Shown here piece by piece: positions 1 to 7,206 of a DNA stretch of 64,000 bases. This stretch comes from Tautonia plasticadhaerens. GTDB taxonomy: Bacteria > Planctomycetota > Planctomycetia > Isosphaerales > Isosphaeraceae. Below the pieces are notes generated by a model. That model worked only from the letters and a program-made list of their open reading frames with translations, was not told the origin of the DNA and did not search any database. The first letter of the stretch is position 1; each line of letters begins with the position of its first letter. The DNA is taken from NCBI RefSeq assembly GCF_007752535.1, contig NZ_CP036426.1, forward strand, positions 1,550,001 through 1,614,000, read 5' to 3'. The position numbers and the translations under genes were made by a program.

Positions 1-709
1 CGGGATCCAGGGTCCGCTCGGCCAGGTCGAGGGACTTGACGTGCGGCTCGGGCCGGTGGGGGAGGCGTTCGGCGGCGAGGTCGAGCAGCTCGGCGACCCG
101 GACGACCTGGGTCTTTCCGCCCCCGAGGTCCACCTCGATCACGAAGATGTCCCGGGCGGCCATCAGGTCGACCACGGTCAACAGGTTCTCGGGAAAGCCC
201 TGGTCTCCCGGCCGGCTCGCCAGGATGGCGGAGACACCCAGCGCCTGGCGGACGAACTGCGGCTCGGCCAGGTTGTACTCGAACGCGACGGCGAGCAACT
301 CGTACATCCAGGGCTCCTTGACGGAGCCTGGCGCCTGGAGGTAGCCGCGCAGGGCGGCCTCGACGTCGAACATCAGGCCGTTCGCCTTCAGCTTGGCGAC
401 CTCGGTGAGGAGGTCCCGGGGGGTCTTCCCGCCCCCGGAGAAGAAGGCCAGCCAGCGGGACTCCTCCTCCTTCGTCGGCCGCCTCCGAGTCGGCCCGTCC
501 AGGCCCCCATCGGCGGGGGCGATCGTCGGCGCATCGGCCCTGGGACGGAGGCCGGGGGAGTCGGCCCCGGGACGGACGACGGGGCCAGGGCCGCCCGGGA
601 CCTGTGGTCCCGATGCGGCCCGGCCCCGATCGGAGGGCAGAATCTGGGGGCCCTGGCTGGGATCAGGTCGACCCGATCCCAGCCCAGATTGCCTCAGTTG
701 CTTTTTTTT
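1..709 (-). CDS. Start-less downstream frame, partial; possible frameshift extension of the preceding gene
   Basis: On the minus strand a frame stays open from the A-tract at 702-710 to the left edge of the window (about 235 residues, C-terminus outside). It has no ATG, GTG or TTG until an ATG near 372. Yet the residues before that ATG look like genuine protein, with hydrophilic, helix-forming stretches such as EESRWLAFFSGGGK and DLLTEVAKLKANG. An initial Pro/Gly/Arg-rich part of about 60 residues resembles a linker. Reading it requires either a non-standard start (a CTG at 695-697 overlaps the upstream stop) or a -1 shift from the upstream gene within the nine-A tract. One additional A would fuse both frames. 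I do not recognise the family; the visible part looks helical and TPR-like. An assembly indel in the homopolymer is the main alternative. Confidence 0.55.
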
Positions 710-2316
710 TCCTCGAAGCTGGAGGCAGGGTCGTCCTGAGCGGTTACCGGGATGGACATCATCCCGCCGCCGCCCATGCCGCCCATGCCGCCGCCCATGC
801 CGCCGCCCATGCCGCCCATGCCGCCGCCCATGCCGCCGCCGCCCATGCCGCCCATGCCGCCGCCGCCCATGCCGCCGCCCATGCCGCCCATGCCGCCGCC
901 ACCGCCGCCCGAGATGAGGGAGATGGGGATGATGGACAGGTCGGCGACGGGATAGACCCGGATCTCGGTGCCCCGGCGCTCGGAGCCCTTGGCGTTGATC
1001 TCCAGCAGGTCGTCATAGACGGTGTAGGTCAGGTCGAGCTGGTCGAGCATCAGCCGCAGGGTCGTCTTGAGCGGGATCCCTTCCAGGCTCATCTTGATGG
1101 GGGACTGGAGGCTCTGCTCGGCCTCCTGCAGGCCGATCTCGTCGACGTAGATGGGGATGCCATTGAGCAACTCCTCGTCGGCGGTGGCCTGGCGGATGTA
1201 CTCCAGGGCATCGCCGAGCGGGGTGTCGGTGTCGAACGGCATCGAGATCGGCTGCTGCAGCTTGTCCTGGATCCGGAGGGTCAACGGCGAGCGGTCGACC
1301 AGGTCGACTTGCTCATAGCGGGCCATCCGGCGCTCGGAGAGCTCCCGGAAGACGTCGGCCGGGGGGTACTCGATGGTGATCGTGTCGGGGAAGGGGACTG
1401 CGGCCCGGTCGACGTCGAGCATCGTCGCCATGTAGCGGAACTCCTTCAGCTCCTCGTACGACCGGGTCTGCGAGAGGAACCCGAGGGCCGTGGAGACGAT
1501 GAGGCCGGCCCGGGGGGCGGTCTCGTTCGGGAGCAGGGCGTTGGCCGACTGGGCCAGCAGCCGGGCGTCGAAGAACGGCTGGCTGTTCTCGACGATGTCG
1601 CCGGTGCCGCGCTTGTCGAGGAGGTTGAAGACGCCCTCGTTCATCAGGGTGTCGAACTGGGTCATCAGCTCCCGGACGTTCTGCTGGGTCCGGAGCAGGG
1701 CGCCGACGGCCGCCGTCTCGCGCTGGGCGGCCGTTTCGAGCCGGATCAGCTCGGCCTGGCGGTTGGCCAGCTCCTCCGCCCGTCGGATGGTCGAGAGCAG
1801 CTCGACCTGCAACTCGCGTCGGAGCTGCTCGACGGTGCCGGGTGTGACCTGGTCGGCCGAGTCGAGGGCGGTCAGGGCCAGGCGGAGGACCTGCTCGGCG
1901 GCCTCGGGCTGGTTCTGGCGGAGCAGGCCGCGGGCCTGGTCGATCCGGCCCCGGATGTCGGAGCTGAGCTGCTGCTGGAGGACCTGCTGGAGTTCTCGGG
2001 CGCGTTCGATGCTCGCCGCGCCCTCGGGGCTCAGGGTGCCCGGGGCGGTGGGGAGCTCCTCATCCTGGATGCGGAGGGCGACTTGCCGGATCGCCTCGTC
2101 GGCCGCTCGGCTGGCCGGATCCAGCTCCAGGGCCTTCCGGAAGAAGCGATCGGCCTGGTCGAGCTGGCCCTGGGACTCGGCCTGTCGGCCGAGGTCGACC
2201 AGTTGCCGGGAGAGGTCCTCGGCGGGGGCGCCGGCCAGGGCGGTCGCCCCGCTCAGCAGGCAGCCGAGCAGGGTGGACGGCCCGGCCCCTTTCCACAGTC
2301 GAATGGTTCGGGACAT
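694..2316 (-). CDS. Secreted repeat/STN-like protein with Gly-Met-rich tail
   Basis: 540 residues. The ATG at 2314-2316 is followed by a signal peptide (about residues 1-30, ending ATALAGA). Residues 32-250 are helical and TPR/coiled-coil-like ('DQADRFFRKALELDP'). A central globular region follows. Around residues 350-450 a segment resembles the STN/secretin-N type short domain seen in many planctomycete exported proteins (pattern LKTTLRLMLDQLDLTYTVYD, then LLEIN). Residues 470-518 are an almost pure Gly/Met low-complexity stretch. The protein ends ASSFEEKKSN at a TGA directly after an A9 tract. Function is unknown; an envelope or secretin-associated role is inference. The open frame extends 80 codons upstream, but only this start gives a signal peptide. 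Confidence 0.75.
   Translation of the reverse strand: MSRTIRLWKGAGPSTLLGCLLSGATALAGAPAEDLSRQLVDLGRQAESQGQLDQADRFFRKALELDPASRAADEAIRQVALRIQDEELPTAPGTLSPEGAASIERARELQQVLQQQLSSDIRGRIDQARGLLRQNQPEAAEQVLRLALTALDSADQVTPGTVEQLRRELQVELLSTIRRAEELANRQAELIRLETAAQRETAAVGALLRTQQNVRELMTQFDTLMNEGVFNLLDKRGTGDIVENSQPFFDARLLAQSANALLPNETAPRAGLIVSTALGFLSQTRSYEELKEFRYMATMLDVDRAAVPFPDTITIEYPPADVFRELSERRMARYEQVDLVDRSPLTLRIQDKLQQPISMPFDTDTPLGDALEYIRQATADEELLNGIPIYVDEIGLQEAEQSLQSPIKMSLEGIPLKTTLRLMLDQLDLTYTVYDDLLEINAKGSERRGTEIRVYPVADLSIIPISLISGGGGGGMGGMGGGMGGGGMGGMGGGGMGGGMGGMGGGMGGGMGGMGGGGMMSIPVTAQDDPASSFEEKKSN
702..710 (-). other. A9 homopolymer, candidate slippery site
   Basis: Nine consecutive A on the minus strand (T on the plus strand), read in the upstream gene as gAA AAA AAA Agc, three codons before its TGA. 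It contains the A AAA AAA heptamer layout used for -1 ribosomal slippage and is also long enough for transcriptional slippage. I noticed no other A/T run of this length in this GC-rich window. Shifting by -1 enters the start-less frame that continues to the window edge. Confidence 0.5.
763..909 (-). repeat. (CCGCCCATG)-type minisatellite encoding Gly-Met tail
   Basis: On the plus strand the region consists of imperfect units of CCGCCGCCCATG and CCGCCCATG. On the minus strand they encode GGM and GGGM runs. The purity of the repeat at DNA level suggests recent expansion and likely length variation between strains. It lies inside the C-terminus of the secreted protein at 694-2316. Confidence 0.85.
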
Positions 2317-2791
2317 GAGTCGATGATCTCCGGTGCTAGCGGGTGCCGGCGAGTTGGGGACCGGTACGGGCGCGATGGGAACGTCCTGGAGGTGTCGGGC
2401 GCCGCCTCCGCGTCTCGGCCGGGAGCGTCTGGGATCCCCCGTTCCGTCCTCGCGGCGCGATCGAGCCGGTTGGGGCGGCTTCGGTCCTGTTGCGCCCCCG
2501 GGTCCCGGGGGGCTGGTCGGGCGGGCCGCCGCTCGTCTCGGTCCATTATGCCACACGGGCCACGGTCCCGCGCGAGGCTCGGCCGGTGCGGCCCGGAATC
2601 ACCCCCTGGGGTCGTCCATTGACAAGAAGGCCCGATGACCTAGAGACCCATAGGGGCCTCGCGAGACGGGACGCGTTTCGGCCGGTACGGTCGATCCCAC
2701 GGGGCGAGCGAGCGGGGCCCGATCGCAACCAGGACCCCGACGGGGGGCCGCAGCGGCGGCGCCGAGTCGGGGCAGCGGAGGGACGCGGCCG
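2317..2791. other. Gene-free divergent spacer
   Basis: 475 bases between divergently transcribed genes. Open frames here have Arg/Pro/Gly-rich translations typical of non-coding GC-rich DNA. Apart from a weak plus-strand promoter near 2619-2646 I see nothing recognisable. The promoter of the minus-strand gene must lie here, but I could not pick one with confidence. Confidence 0.6.
2619..2646 (+). promoter_or_regulatory. Weak sigma-70-like promoter
   Basis: TTGACA at 2619-2624 followed after 16 bases by TAGAGA at 2641-2646, about 145 bases before the small basic protein at 2792. The -35 is a perfect match and the -10 matches only three positions, so this is tentative. Confidence 0.3.
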
Positions 2792-3109
2792 ATGGCCGAC
2801 AACGATTCGACGCCGAGGGGAGGGGCCGAATTCGATTTCGAAGCCTACCCCGATGACACGTGCTTCCACGAGCGACGCACCCCCCCTCCCGACGCGAAGC
2901 CGGTGAAGAAGGAGCGGCGGAGGCGGATCGACCCCACCACCTTCGAGAAGCAGTATTCCCGCGACGAGCTCGAATTCATGAACGCCATGCAGCGGTACAA
3001 GATGCGCACCGGGAAGGCCTTCCCCTCCTACGGCGAGGTGCTCGAGGTGGCCAAGCGGATCGGGTATGAGAAGACCGGGGAGACCTCGGACATCCCGGGG
3101 ATCGGCTGA
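2792..3109 (+). CDS. Small basic hypothetical protein
   Basis: 105 residues, not recognised. The acidic N-terminus (MADNDSTPRGG) is followed by a Lys/Arg-rich segment at residues 38-48 (KPVKKERRRR). A helical C-terminal half ends in a module reading SYGEVLEVAKRIGYEK, reminiscent of a small DNA-binding-like helical element. There is no signal peptide, so a cytosolic and possibly nucleic-acid-binding protein is likely (inference from charge). A strong hairpin terminator follows 80 bases after the stop, so it appears to be a single-gene transcript. Confidence 0.75.
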   Translation: MADNDSTPRGGAEFDFEAYPDDTCFHERRTPPPDAKPVKKERRRRIDPTTFEKQYSRDELEFMNAMQRYKMRTGKAFPSYGEVLEVAKRIGYEKTGETSDIPGIG

Positions 3110-3190
3110 GCGACGCCCGGGCCCGCCAGGGACCGGGCGTCCAGGCGGCAACCGGTGTAGATGCCTAACTTACTTTCTCCCAACGAGAAA

Positions 3191-3221
3191 CGGCCCGGGA
3201 GCCTGATAGGCTTCCGGGCCG
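3191..3221 (+). terminator. Intrinsic terminator hairpin
   Basis: 14-bp stem (3191-3204 with 3208-3221, one G-T wobble) closing a 3-base loop GAT, followed by TCTTCGTT. It lies between the end of the small basic gene and the end of the convergent minus-strand gene at 3303, so it could serve both. Confidence 0.7.
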
Positions 3222-3302
3222 TCTTCGTTGCACCGCCCGATCCGGATCGATCCCTCGCGGCGCGGCCCGTGGGCACCCCGCGGAGGTCGGCCCGCCCCGG
3301 CC

Positions 3303-4007
3303 TCAGGGACTCGGGGAGACGGTCGGGGTCGCAGTCTGGACCAGCGCCAGCCAGGCCTGGAGGGCCTGTCCGGTGAGCCGGACCGCCTGGGAGAACCCCG
3401 GCCCCTCCGTCCCGGAGGGGGAGACACCCGGATCCTCGGATGCCCCGCCGGCGGACGAGTCCGCCGTCGAAGCGAGGAGGGGGGCCTCGTCGTCGAGGAC
3501 GACCTCGGACGCGAAGGCCGGACCGGCGAAGCCGGTGGCCGTCGCCCCGATCGGATCGACCTCGGGATCGGACGAGTCGGAATCTCCGCCCGCCCAGAGG
3601 GCGAGCGTCGCCGGCTCGGACAGCCCGTCGGCCCAGCGGTTCAGGGCGTCGGCGAACTCGGGGCCATGGGACACATCGTCAACACCCGCGACGAGTTGCG
3701 ATGAATCCTCCGGTTCCTCCGCCCGCGCGATCGCCACATCGGCCGCGAAGGCCGACACGACATCCTCGATCACCGTGGCGAAGGCCGCGTCGTCCGAGGG
3801 CAGGGCCTCGGCCTCGCAGGCCGGCGGGGAGGGGGACGGGACGTCCTCTACCTCGACGAGCGCGATGCCGTGCCTCGCCTCGAACTCGGCGACCCTCGTG
3901 TGCCACCAAGTTCGTCCCGAGTGGGTCCAGGCGTCCACGTCGATGCCCGAAGGCAGGTCGAACCCAAGGGCCGCCACGGCACCCACCAGGAGGAAGCGGA
4001 GCGTCAT
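3303..4007 (-). CDS. Hypothetical secreted protein
   Basis: 234 residues. An N-terminal signal peptide (MTLRFLLVGAVAALGF) precedes a short aromatic stretch (DAWTHSGRTWWHTRVAEFE). The remainder is acidic and Ala/Ser/Asp/Pro-rich, mostly low complexity and probably disordered or surface-exposed. No domain is recognised. Codon use and the signal peptide support a real gene, but the long acidic tail carries little information. It is convergent with the small basic gene, with a shared hairpin between them. Confidence 0.6.
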   Translation of the reverse strand: MTLRFLLVGAVAALGFDLPSGIDVDAWTHSGRTWWHTRVAEFEARHGIALVEVEDVPSPSPPACEAEALPSDDAAFATVIEDVVSAFAADVAIARAEEPEDSSQLVAGVDDVSHGPEFADALNRWADGLSEPATLALWAGGDSDSSDPEVDPIGATATGFAGPAFASEVVLDDEAPLLASTADSSAGGASEDPGVSPSGTEGPGFSQAVRLTGQALQAWLALVQTATPTVSPSP

Positions 4008-4167
4008 TCAGGAAATCTCCTGCTCACGGTTCAGGCCGTCGGTCGTCTGCGACAGGAACTCGGATCTGGCCCGTCCGGGGACGGACTTTCTCCGCGTCGC
4101 GTCGAGTTTATCGGCGGGGCAAGACGCGGGCCTTGAGCGGATCTTCCCGGGTCGAGGCGGTTTCGCG

Positions 4168-4196
4168 TTGGCCGATCGGCCGATTCGCCTTAAGAT
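4168..4196 (+). promoter_or_regulatory. Sigma-70-like promoter of the epimerase/dehydratase gene
   Basis: TTGGCC (4168-4173), 17-base spacer, TAAGAT (4191-4196). The predicted start near 4203 leaves a leader of about 70 bases before the ATG at 4271, which is preceded by GGGGAG. Confidence 0.55.
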
Positions 4197-4270
4197 GCGC
4201 GGGCCTCAGGGAGGTGGAGGAGGGCTGGCGGGGTCGCGCCGGGCCGAAGTGGGCAGGGGAGTACCAGGGG

Positions 4271-5254
4271 ATGGGCAAGACGGTCCTCGTCACCGGAGCG
4301 GGCGGGTTCATCGGCAGCCACCTGGTGGAGCGGCTCGTCCGCGGCGGCCACTCGGTCCGGGCGTTCGTCCGCTACAACGGCCGGGACGACCGGGGCCACC
4401 TCGACGCCCTCCCCGTCGAGCTGTCGCGGGAGCTCGAGGTGCATCGGGGCGACCTGAAGGACCCGGAAGCCGTCCGCAAGGCCGTCAAGGGGCGGGAATG
4501 GGTCTTCCACCTGGGGGCCTCGATCGCGATCCCCTATTCGTACGAGAATCCGCTCGACGTGGCGCAAATCAACGTGATCGGCACGGCCCACGTCCTCGAC
4601 GCCTGCCGGGACAGCGAGGCGCTGGGCCGGGTGGTGCTGACCTCCACCTCCGAGGTCTACGGGACGGCCCAGCGGGTGCCGATCGACGAGTCGCACCCGT
4701 TGCAGCCGCAGTCGCCGTACGCGGCGAGCAAGGTCGGGTCCGATGCGCTGGGGTTGAGCTACCACCGGTCCTTCGGGCTGCCGGTGGCGGTGTTGCGGCC
4801 GTTCAACACGTTCGGCCCCCGGCAGTCGGCCCGGGCGATCATCCCGACGATCATCAGCCAGGCGTTGACGCGGCCGGTGGTCCGGCTCGGCAGCCTCGAC
4901 CCGAGGCGGGACCTGACGTACGTGAAGGACACGGCGGGCGGGTTCGAGGCGATCGCCTCCTGCGACCCCGCCATCGGCCGGGTGGTGAACATCGGCCGCG
5001 GGGACGACGTGTCGATCGGCGAGCTGGTCGAGCGGATCGGCGGGAGGATCGGCAAGGAGCTGCGGGTCGAGGCCGATCCCCGCCGCGTCCGCCCCCCGGC
5101 GAGCGAGGTCGGTCGCCTGCTCGCCGGCACCGAGTTGGCCGCCGAGCTCTGGGGCTGGGAGCCGTCCTATTCGCTCGATCAGGGGCTCGACGAGACGATC
5201 GCCTGGGTCGGCGAGAACCTCCGGCGGTTCCGGGTCGACGACTATACGACCTGA
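4271..5254 (+). CDS. NAD-dependent 4,6-dehydratase/epimerase, LegB-like SDR
   Basis: 327 residues. An extended short-chain dehydrogenase: the NAD-binding motif is GAGGFIGSHL near residues 8-17. The catalytic Tyr/Lys lies in SPYAASK, and a TSTSEVYGTAQ segment supplies the active-site Ser/Thr. The combination IPYSYENP, TSTSEVYGTAQ and FNTFGPRQSARAIIPTII is characteristic of LegB/UDP-GlcNAc 4,6-dehydratase-type enzymes rather than GalE. The likely reaction is NAD-dependent 4,6-dehydration of a nucleotide sugar for a surface glycan. No other legionaminic-acid gene is nearby, so substrate and pathway are inference. The start was chosen because the Rossmann motif begins immediately after it and a GGGGAG lies upstream. 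Confidence 0.85.
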   Translation: MGKTVLVTGAGGFIGSHLVERLVRGGHSVRAFVRYNGRDDRGHLDALPVELSRELEVHRGDLKDPEAVRKAVKGREWVFHLGASIAIPYSYENPLDVAQINVIGTAHVLDACRDSEALGRVVLTSTSEVYGTAQRVPIDESHPLQPQSPYAASKVGSDALGLSYHRSFGLPVAVLRPFNTFGPRQSARAIIPTIISQALTRPVVRLGSLDPRRDLTYVKDTAGGFEAIASCDPAIGRVVNIGRGDDVSIGELVERIGGRIGKELRVEADPRRVRPPASEVGRLLAGTELAAELWGWEPSYSLDQGLDETIAWVGENLRRFRVDDYTT

Positions 5255-5268
5255 CCCAGGGGCTTCGA

Positions 5269-5298
5269 TTGCGGGCTGCCGGCGGGACGACCTAGAAT
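5269..5298 (+). promoter_or_regulatory. Sigma-70-like promoter of the DHH phosphoesterase gene
   Basis: TTGCGG (5269-5274), 18-base spacer, TAGAAT (5293-5298), 35 bases before the ATG at 5334. The position, just after the stop of the preceding gene, supports independent expression. Confidence 0.5.
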
Positions 5299-5333
5299 AC
5301 ACGGTTTGCCCGACGCCCGACGCGGAGCCCGCC

Positions 5334-6332
5334 ATGGATCTGGACTGGTCGCCCCTGTCCGAGCTGATCGCCTCCCACGATCGGTTCCTGCTTACGACCC
5401 ACGTGAGGCCCGACGGCGACGCGCTCGGCTCGGAGGTCGGGCTCGCCGGCCTGCTGGAGCAGCGGGGAAAGCACGTCCGGGTCGTCAATTCCAGCCCGAC
5501 GCCGCCCCGGTACGACTTCCTCGCGCCCCGGGCCCGGTTCTTCGAGCGCTTCGCCGAGGTGAGGGCCGACAACCTGGCCGACCGCCAGGCGATGGTGATC
5601 CTCGACCTGTCGAGCTGGTCGCAGCTGGGGGACATGGTCGAGTTCGTCCGGGGATTCGCCGGGCCGAAGCTGGTGATCGACCACCACGTCTCCGAGGACG
5701 ACCTGGGGGCCGTGATCCTCAAGGACGTGACCGCCGAGGCGACCGGCACGCTGGTCCTCCGGGCCTGCCGGGCTCTGGGGGCGGCCGTCTCGCCGGTGAT
5801 GGCCACCGCCCTGATGACGGCGATCGCCATGGATACCGGCTGGTTCCGGCACTCCAACGTCTCCCCCTCGACGATGCGGGACGCCGCCGAGCTGGCCGAG
5901 CACGGGGCGCCGATCCACGGCGTCTACCGGCTCCTGTTCGAGCGCAACACCCCGGGGCGGATGAAGCTGGTCGGTCGGGCCCTCTCGGGCCTGACCCTGG
6001 CGATCGACGGCCGTGTGGCCCACGCGAGCGTGACCCGGGACGACCTGATCAAGGCCGGGGCGATCCCCTCGGATACCGAGGACCTGATCGACCTGCTGGC
6101 GGGGATCTCGGGGGTCGAGGTCGCCATGCTGCTGATCGAGCAGCCGAAGGGGGGGGTGAAGGTGAGCCTCCGCTCCCGGAGCGAGCTCGACGTGGCCGAG
6201 CTCGCCGGCCGGTTCGGCGGCGGCGGCCATCGGGCCGCGGCCGGGGCCCAGATGCCCGACCCGCTCTCCGACTCCCGGGAGCGGGTGCTCAGGGCGCTCC
6301 GCCCGATGATGGGCGTCGCGGTCACCCCCTGA
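5334..6332 (+). CDS. nrnA: DHH/DHHA1 phosphoesterase, NrnA-like (nanoRNase/pAp phosphatase)
   Basis: 332 residues, the usual NrnA length. The DHH domain carries HVRPDGDALGSE (near residues 23-34), a metal-binding Asp in ILDLSSW, and the signature Asp-His-His in VIDHHVS. The C-terminal DHHA1 domain ends in the substrate-binding GGGGHRAAAGA near residue 300. Family members hydrolyse short oligoribonucleotides and 3'-phosphoadenosine 5'-phosphate with Mn2+, finishing RNA turnover in the cytosol. It has its own predicted promoter and a 340-base spacer behind it. Confidence 0.9.
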   Translation: MDLDWSPLSELIASHDRFLLTTHVRPDGDALGSEVGLAGLLEQRGKHVRVVNSSPTPPRYDFLAPRARFFERFAEVRADNLADRQAMVILDLSSWSQLGDMVEFVRGFAGPKLVIDHHVSEDDLGAVILKDVTAEATGTLVLRACRALGAAVSPVMATALMTAIAMDTGWFRHSNVSPSTMRDAAELAEHGAPIHGVYRLLFERNTPGRMKLVGRALSGLTLAIDGRVAHASVTRDDLIKAGAIPSDTEDLIDLLAGISGVEVAMLLIEQPKGGVKVSLRSRSELDVAELAGRFGGGGHRAAAGAQMPDPLSDSRERVLRALRPMMGVAVTP

Positions 6333-6672
6333 CCCGGCCCGGGGCAGGAGTCCCACGAAACCCCCACGGGCCCGGGGACGAGGCGGGGGAGCCCGATCGG
6401 TCCCGAGGCCGCCCCTTCCGCGCGGGATCCGGTCGCCCCCTGGCACATCCCGGGCCGTCCCCGTAAGATCCGAAGAAGGATCGCGCGAGAAGGGGGGCCG
6501 GGGCCCCCTCATTCCGAGTCGCGACCCTCCCCCCCGGCCCCGGATCGGCCCCTCGCCGATCGGGCCGCCCTCCCCGGACCGGCCTCGCCGCCGAGCCGGA
6601 TCGCATCGGTCCGTCCGCCCGTTGCTTCCCCCCGCCCCGGCACTCCCCGCCCGCCGGAGAGACCGAGAACCC
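6333..6672. other. Gene-free spacer before the respiratory genes
   Basis: 340 bases of very GC-rich DNA. No credible gene. The only element I can point to is a possible promoter at 6441-6469 for the Rieske/cytochrome b operon. Confidence 0.6.
6441..6469 (+). promoter_or_regulatory. Possible promoter of the Rieske/cytochrome b operon
   Basis: A good -10 (TAAGAT, 6464-6469) sits 17 bases after a poor -35 (TGGCAC, 6441-6446). TGGCAC also resembles a sigma-54 -24 box, but no GC at the matching -12 position is present, so a sigma-70-type promoter is preferred. The leader would be about 200 bases. Confidence 0.35.
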
Positions 6673-7206
6673 ATGAATCGCCGCGATTGGTTCCGCTACG
6701 GGACGGCCGGGCTCAAGGGCCTGATCGCCCTGACCCTGGCCGTGCCGGGTGCGGCCTACCTGCTGACCCCCCTGCTCAAGCGACGCGAGGACGACGCCGA
6801 GTTCCGCCGGCTGGCCCGGCTGGGAGATCTCGCCGTCGGCGAGCCGAGGTCGTTCTCAATCGTCGAGGAGCAGCGGGACGCCTGGGTCACCTACCCCGCC
6901 ACGCCGATCGGCACGGTCTGGCTGGTCCGCCAGCCGGCGGGGGCCGACGAGCCGGTGCTCGCGCTCTCGGCCGAATGCCCGCACCTGGCCTGCAAGATCA
7001 AGCAGTCGGGGGACGGCCGGGGGTTTGTCTGCCCCTGCCACGCCAGCATCTTCGGGATCGACGGCGCCCGGGTGAACGCGATCTCCCCCCGGGGGATGGA
7101 TCGCCTGGAGGTCGCCCCGGTCGACCCGGACGACCCCAACTCCGAGATCCGGGTGAAGTTCCGGCGCTTCCGCACCGGGACCGAGGAGAGGATCCCCCTT
7201 GCGTAA
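6673..7206 (+). CDS. Rieske 2Fe-2S protein of a cytochrome bc complex
   Basis: 177 residues. The N-terminal MNRRDWFRYG is followed by a hydrophobic anchor (residues 14-33), probably an uncleaved Tat-type signal anchor with an atypical RRDWF. The Rieske fold has Cys102-Pro-His104 and Cys120-Pro-Cys122-His123; Cys107 and Cys122 can form the structural disulfide. Its role is electron transfer from quinol to the c-type haem domain on the outer face of the cytoplasmic membrane. The next gene starts within the last 8 bases of this one, indicating translational coupling. Confidence 0.9.
   Translation: MNRRDWFRYGTAGLKGLIALTLAVPGAAYLLTPLLKRREDDAEFRRLARLGDLAVGEPRSFSIVEEQRDAWVTYPATPIGTVWLVRQPAGADEPVLALSAECPHLACKIKQSGDGRGFVCPCHASIFGIDGARVNAISPRGMDRLEVAPVDPDDPNSEIRVKFRRFRTGTEERIPLA

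Noticed and set aside
4190-5857. Long antisense frame across the dehydratase and NrnA genes
   Set aside because: It spans two well-supported genes and their promoter and has no recognisable domain.
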